This document shows, in pieces, positions 59,710 through 64,000 of a DNA stretch of 64,000 nt. How positions within the stretch are numbered: the stretch's first letter is position 1; every line of letters starts with the position of its first letter. Made by a program: the position numbers and the translations under genes. Origin of the DNA: Apostichopus japonicus (taxonomy: Eukaryota > Echinodermata > Holothuroidea > Aspidochirotida > Stichopodidae); NCBI RefSeq assembly GCF_037975245.1, contig NC_092576.1, positions 31,288,611 through 31,352,610 on the forward strand, given 5' to 3'. A model generated the notes under the pieces. It was not told where the DNA came from and made no database searches. It saw only the letters and a list, made by a program, of their open reading frames with translations.

Positions 59710-61850
59710 GGTTCCTTGCTAAAAGCAAAGGAACCTATGTATTCAGGATGGCGTGTGTGTGTGTGTATGTGTGTGTGTGTGTGTGACGCTTAAGCTTGTA
59801 TGCATGATAACTCAACAAGGGATTGACTGATCATGATCAAACTTGGTGGGTGGGTGGCCCATAGTGAGTAGATGAACCCTATGTTTTTGGTGCCCACAAA
59901 GGTCACCAAAGGTCAGTTATGGTCCAAAAACCCAAAATACTAAAACTGCAATAACTCCCAGTGCCAATGTGCGACAAGGTTGATATTTTGGGACAAGTTG
60001 TGAACTGGTTAGGGGAGCATTTTCAAACTTAACGGTCATGTGATCTGAGGTCACCAAAGGTCAATTAATGATAAAAAAACTAGTTTTTTTGCGATAACTT
60101 GAGAACGAAATGTCCGTTAGGGTTGGGAGTTGCTTCAATGTTATTCAATTGTCGACCCGCATCTGGGTGACCCTTGACCTCAATTTGACCTCTGGTGACC
60201 TTTTCATGTTTTGGGGATTTTTACAGTTTCGATGCTATTTTCAGATGTCAAAGGTACCTTCCGATCATAAATATCGATAGGTTGACCCCCGTGTGACCTT
60301 TGTGTGCGAACTTATAAGGGGTCAAAGTTTTCGGTCGGAGTTAGGATGGCTGTACAGACTTATCGTGTTGATTTTTGGAATCAGCAGATCAAACTACATT
60401 TGAAACCAACGTCAAAAGGTCAAAGGTCACATTAGAAAAAATGTGCTTAGTTTGGGAGAAAACGGGGGAAAAAGAAAATGTTTGGTTTTGATGCTAGATT
60501 TGGATATCAAAGGTACCTTCCGATCAAAACTGTCAATGGGTTGACACCCGGGTGACCTTTGTGTGTAAAGTTATACAAGGTCAAAGTTAATTTTCAGACA
60601 TTTAATGTAATAACTCCCAGGGCCAAGGTGTAACAAAGTTGATATTTTGGGACAAGTTGCAAATGGTATAGAGGAATATTTTCAAACTTAACGGTCATGT
60701 GATCCGAGGTCATCAAAGGTCAATTAATGTTAAAAAACTATTTTGGGTGAGAAAATGGGCAAAGAAAAAAATGTTTGAATTTTTACAGTTTTGATGCTAT
60801 ATTCACGTCTCACCAATCAAAAATGTCAATAGGTTTACCCCAGGTGACCTTTGTGTGTGAAGTTATATGAGGTCAAAGTAAATTTTCAGACATTTAGTGC
60901 AATATTTCCCAGTTCCAAGGTGTGACACGGTTGATATTTTGGGACAAGTTGTAAATGGTATAGGGGAATATTTTCAAACTTAACGGTCATGTGATCCGAG
61001 GTCACCAAAGGTCAATTAATGATAAAAAAAACTAGTATTTTTGCGATAACTTGAGAACGAATTGTCCGTTAGGGTTGGGAGTTGTTTCAATTTAATCCAA
61101 TTGTCGACCCGCATCTGGGTGACCCTTGACCTCAATTTGACCTCTGGTGACCTTTTCATGTTTTGGGGATTTTTACAGTTTCGATGCTATTTTCAGATGT
61201 CAAAGGTACCTTCTGATCATAAATGTCAATGGGTTGACCCCCGTGTGACCTTCGTGTGCGGAGTTATACGAGGTGAAAGTTAAAAAATATTAATGAGGTC
61301 AGGGGTCAAACGTGAAAAACTCCCAAGTTGCAATAACTTGGCTATTATTTATTGGAATTTCGTCAAACTTGGTATGATGATATTGGTAGATAGTCTCCAC
61401 ACACTGATGTGTGTTGCAATTGATATCATGCATGTTTATAAGGGGGGGGGGGCCTAGCATTATTTCGTTATGAAAAGTTTGTATGCACAATAACTCAACA
61501 AGGGAATGACCAATCATTACCATACTTGGTGAGTGGGTGGCCCATAGTAAGTAGATTAACCCTGTTGATTTTGGTGCTCATTTCATGAATAGTAATGAGG
61601 TCATGGGGTCAAACGTGAAATACTCGAAATTGCAATTACTTGGCTACTATTACTAGTCGGAATTTCGTCAAACTTGGTATGATGATAATGGTAGATAGTC
61701 TTCACACACTGATGTGTGTTGCAATTGATATCAGGGCTTAGCATTACTTTGGCAACAAAAGTTTGTGAGCATAATTTACTGTTGTTGTATTAGGGCTTTG
61801 TTAGAAATTTCCCTATGAATGGAACTAATGAACAGCAGCAAGGAACCATG
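59710..61850. repeat. AGGTCA-rich dispersed repeat, copy 3
   Basis: Same build as copy 2: hairpin GGTTCCTTGCT against AGCAAAGGAACC, GT microsatellite (about 59753-59785), tandem AGGTCA-rich units to about 61280. It then has two TTAATGAGGTCA units (61290-61740) that match the tandem repeat at 5826-6600, and ends at AGCAAGGAACC (61837-61847). Its tail after that point differs from copy 2. Confidence 0.75.
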
Positions 61851-62536
61851 AAATGTTTTCTTTCTGGTTTCAAATTGATGATTCAGGGGCCAAGGCTGGG
61901 GTGCTTACCAAGTACCCCCGGCAACCAGTCCGGCACTAATAATTGGGACAATTTTCCTACCATATTTTGTCAGAGTAAAGCCTACTGCAGGAGCAGTGTA
62001 ATGAGATTGACTGGCCAGATCTGACTGAAACTTTCTTTCTATTGTGAAACCTTGCGATGGATCCATTGTGGGAGAGGGAACTGGGTTTAATGCCTCCCCT
62101 AATCCCCTTATTAATCCGATTCTGTGAACATTTTACAATAACGACGAGGCTGATATTAGGGTGTGTTTGAATTAACAACTTGCCATACATTTTTTGTAGG
62201 CATATGTTGCAAACGATATCCATAAATCATATTTTATTTTGGAGAAGTGATCTTATAATTTAGTGAACTTTTAAGAATGTATATATATAGCAACACCAAT
62301 GTGAGTCTTTGTGAGCGAAATCATCACATCAGCCATACAGAAAATAACTCCCTTCTATTATTTATGACAATTTTATAGAGTGGACATCATTTTACAAAAA
62401 CATTTCATTTTATGAAGTCTAATTTTAAAGTATTCCTGTATATAGCATGCCTCTGGAGTATTCATTAAAACAGTGTCACACAGCAGAGACCTTAATTGTA
62501 TACAAAAACAACCGATACTCATGGCTCGTAAGTAAC
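61851..62536. other. non-coding stretch, nothing recognised
   Basis: AT-rich; no splice-bordered coding block or paired repeat seen. Confidence 0.45.
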
Positions 62537-62538
62537 TA

Positions 62539-63130
62539 CAGTACTGTGATCGCTTAACTATGGTACAAAAATTTTCAACGATCGTAGAATTTCGAATAAT
62601 ATCGCGTAATATCGCACAATTTCGCACAAGTTCGTACACGAACTTTTCAACGAAATTTCGCACAATTCTAACGCATGTAAAATCGTACATTTGACCACAG
62701 GAATGTGTGCTTAATGAAGCAGAGAATTAACTCTGAACGGGCGAGGTGAAAGATTAGAATTTTCGGAGCCGTTCCAATAAAGATGTCGAAAAAGAATCAA
62801 TGAAAAAAAAAAGCATAGGCGCTCACTGCTCGAGGGCCAGTGATTTTCCGCGTTTGCGGAATATCGCGGTAAAATGCGGAATTCATGAAATCTTGAAATG
62901 CGAAAAACACGGAATTTGTTTTTCCCACCGATGCTTCTTTTAAAATGTATTTTCATGTGTGAATCAATTCACTTCAAAAACGGGCACGGAAGTAATTTAC
63001 CGGTAAAAAGAAAAATCGAAGTTAAAAACAGTCAATTCATCCAGTCAGCATGCAAACATTTACACTACCGCTCCCGTATAAGGATCGTATAAAAGCGTTT
63101 TTAAACAAGTACAACAGAGCATTAACTCGT
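62539..63130 (-). mobile_element. TA-target element, copy D, terminal fragment, inverted
   Basis: It starts after TA (62537-62538) with CAGTACTGTGATCGCTTAAC. It matches, in reverse, the right end of copies A and C (about 20423-21013 and 55160-55745). The match stops at about 63130, where LINE-like coding text begins, so a LINE inserted here or a break occurred. Confidence 0.85.
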
Positions 63131-63132
63131 TG

Positions 63133-64000
63133 AAAATTGAACCTTGGTTTAGTCATGATATTGTCCAAGCTAAGAAAGTTAGGAGACAGCACGAGCGTCA
63201 GTGGCGCAAAACAGGTTTATCTGTTCATAGAGAACTTTTTAAGGAACATTGTAAAGTTGTGCGGAACAAAATTTATATTGCAAGGAGAAATTATTACGCC
63301 ACTATTATTGCGGATACATCATCTCCTAAAGATCTTTTCAAGACTGTTGATTTTCTTTCAAATAAACAGAAGTGTGCCATTCTGCCGAACTATTCCTGCC
63401 ATACAGAGTTATCTGAGAGATTCTCCCTTTATTTTTCCAAGAAGATCTCGGAACTTTGTACTATGTTAAATCGTCAAGGCCTTCATCTTTCTGCAAATTG
63501 TTTGACTGAGTCATTGCCTGCATCTTCGTTCGACAGTTTCTCTGAAGCTACTGAAGATGAAATACTTAAAATTATCAAAAACTCTCCATCAAAATCGTGT
63601 ATGCTTGATCCGCTGCCAACATGGTTAGCTAAAGGTTGTTCAGCAGAACTCATTCTTCTCATCACGAATATTGTCAATACTTCTATGTCAACAGGAACCG
63701 TACCTGATTCCTTTAAGGTTGCTCATGTGACTCCTGTACTTAAAAAGACCAGCTTAGATAGAAACTGTTTAAAAAATTATCGCCCTATTTCGAACTTGAG
63801 TTTCGTTTCAAAGGTTTTGGAAAAGACAGTTTTATCTCGCTTAATGGATTATCTTACACAGGAGAATCTTCTCGAACCATACCAGTCAGCTTATAAGTCT
63901 GGTCACAGTACGGAAACTGCCCTCAATGCAGTTCATAATTTTATTACATCCAAGCTTGATGAAGACTGCTTTGTCCTTTTAGTTCTTTTAGACTTATCAT
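63133..64000 (+). CDS. non-LTR retrotransposon (LINE) ORF2 fragment: RT start, runs off the window
   Basis: An open frame with no stop from 63133 to the window end. It begins with PWFSHDIVQAKK and RRQHERQWRKTGL, the linker after the endonuclease in CR1, L2 and jockey-type LINEs. Then come SCMLDPLPTWL, VAHVTPVLKK, LKNYRPISNLSFVSKVLEK and EPYQSAYKSGHSTETAL, the first RT motifs. The catalytic FADD block lies beyond the window. The 5' part (ORF1 and endonuclease) is absent, as in a 5'-truncated copy inserted in the TA-target element. The clade is not decided; CR1/L2-like fits best. Confidence 0.88.

Overview
This is animal DNA: introns with GT/AG borders, long AT-rich non-coding stretches, dense nested transposons and an NLR-type NACHT gene. 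The NACHT style, the Ty3/gypsy types and the dispersed repeats suggest a marine invertebrate deuterostome such as an echinoderm, but the species cannot be fixed from the sequence alone. Only one host gene is supportable, a NACHT gene on the + strand with exons at 47731-49226, 56428-56747, 57048-57124 and 57378-57436. Nearly everything else is mobile DNA.

Nest 1 (3995-32233) is one Ty3/gypsy element whose two 1517-bp LTRs differ at only about 3 positions. It has a tRNA-Lys1,2-type PBS, a PNMA-like Gag with a CCHC knuckle, a clear -1 frameshift site (TTTAAAC plus a perfect 10-bp hairpin) and protease, RT, RNase H and integrase. Three DNA transposons split it: 4447-7876 in the 5' LTR, 11462-21013 in pol (itself hit by 12431-16418), and 21961-27873 in pol. 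Removing them with one target duplication each leaves a gypsy element of about 9.3 kb with the pol frame intact. It sits in an older AGGTCA-rich repeat (about 2113-3994 plus 32238-32270), which also carries a hAT MITE (2887-3555).

Nest 2 (32990-40180) is a decayed K02A2.6-like gypsy pol on the - strand. It is split by a 4.25-kb element with arms of roughly 700 bp (33176-37429, itself hit by a hAT element and holding foldbacks) and by a TTAA-target element (38121-39382). Next comes a 2.9-kb TIR element (40339-43260) with eight copies of a GTCCCGTACGTCAC-type motif around a minisatellite of about 250 bp. Two copies of the AGGTCA-rich repeat (44301-46577 and 59710-61850) flank the NACHT gene. 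Its 7.2-kb first visible intron holds a second, nearly identical copy (50258-55745) of the TA-target element found in nest 1. The window ends in another end of that TA family (62539-63130), cut by a LINE reverse transcriptase running off the edge (63133-64000).

The most unusual material is a group of four DNA transposons (4447-7876, 21961-27873, 33176-37429, 40339-43260) with GGG-starting termini and short AT-rich target duplications. Three of them carry many copies of related subterminal motifs pairing an ACGTAAC-like half with a GGACA half. One (21961-27873) still holds a multi-exon, frameshifted transposase-like gene on the - strand. A second distinctive group is the family of large TA-target elements with CAGTACTG tips.
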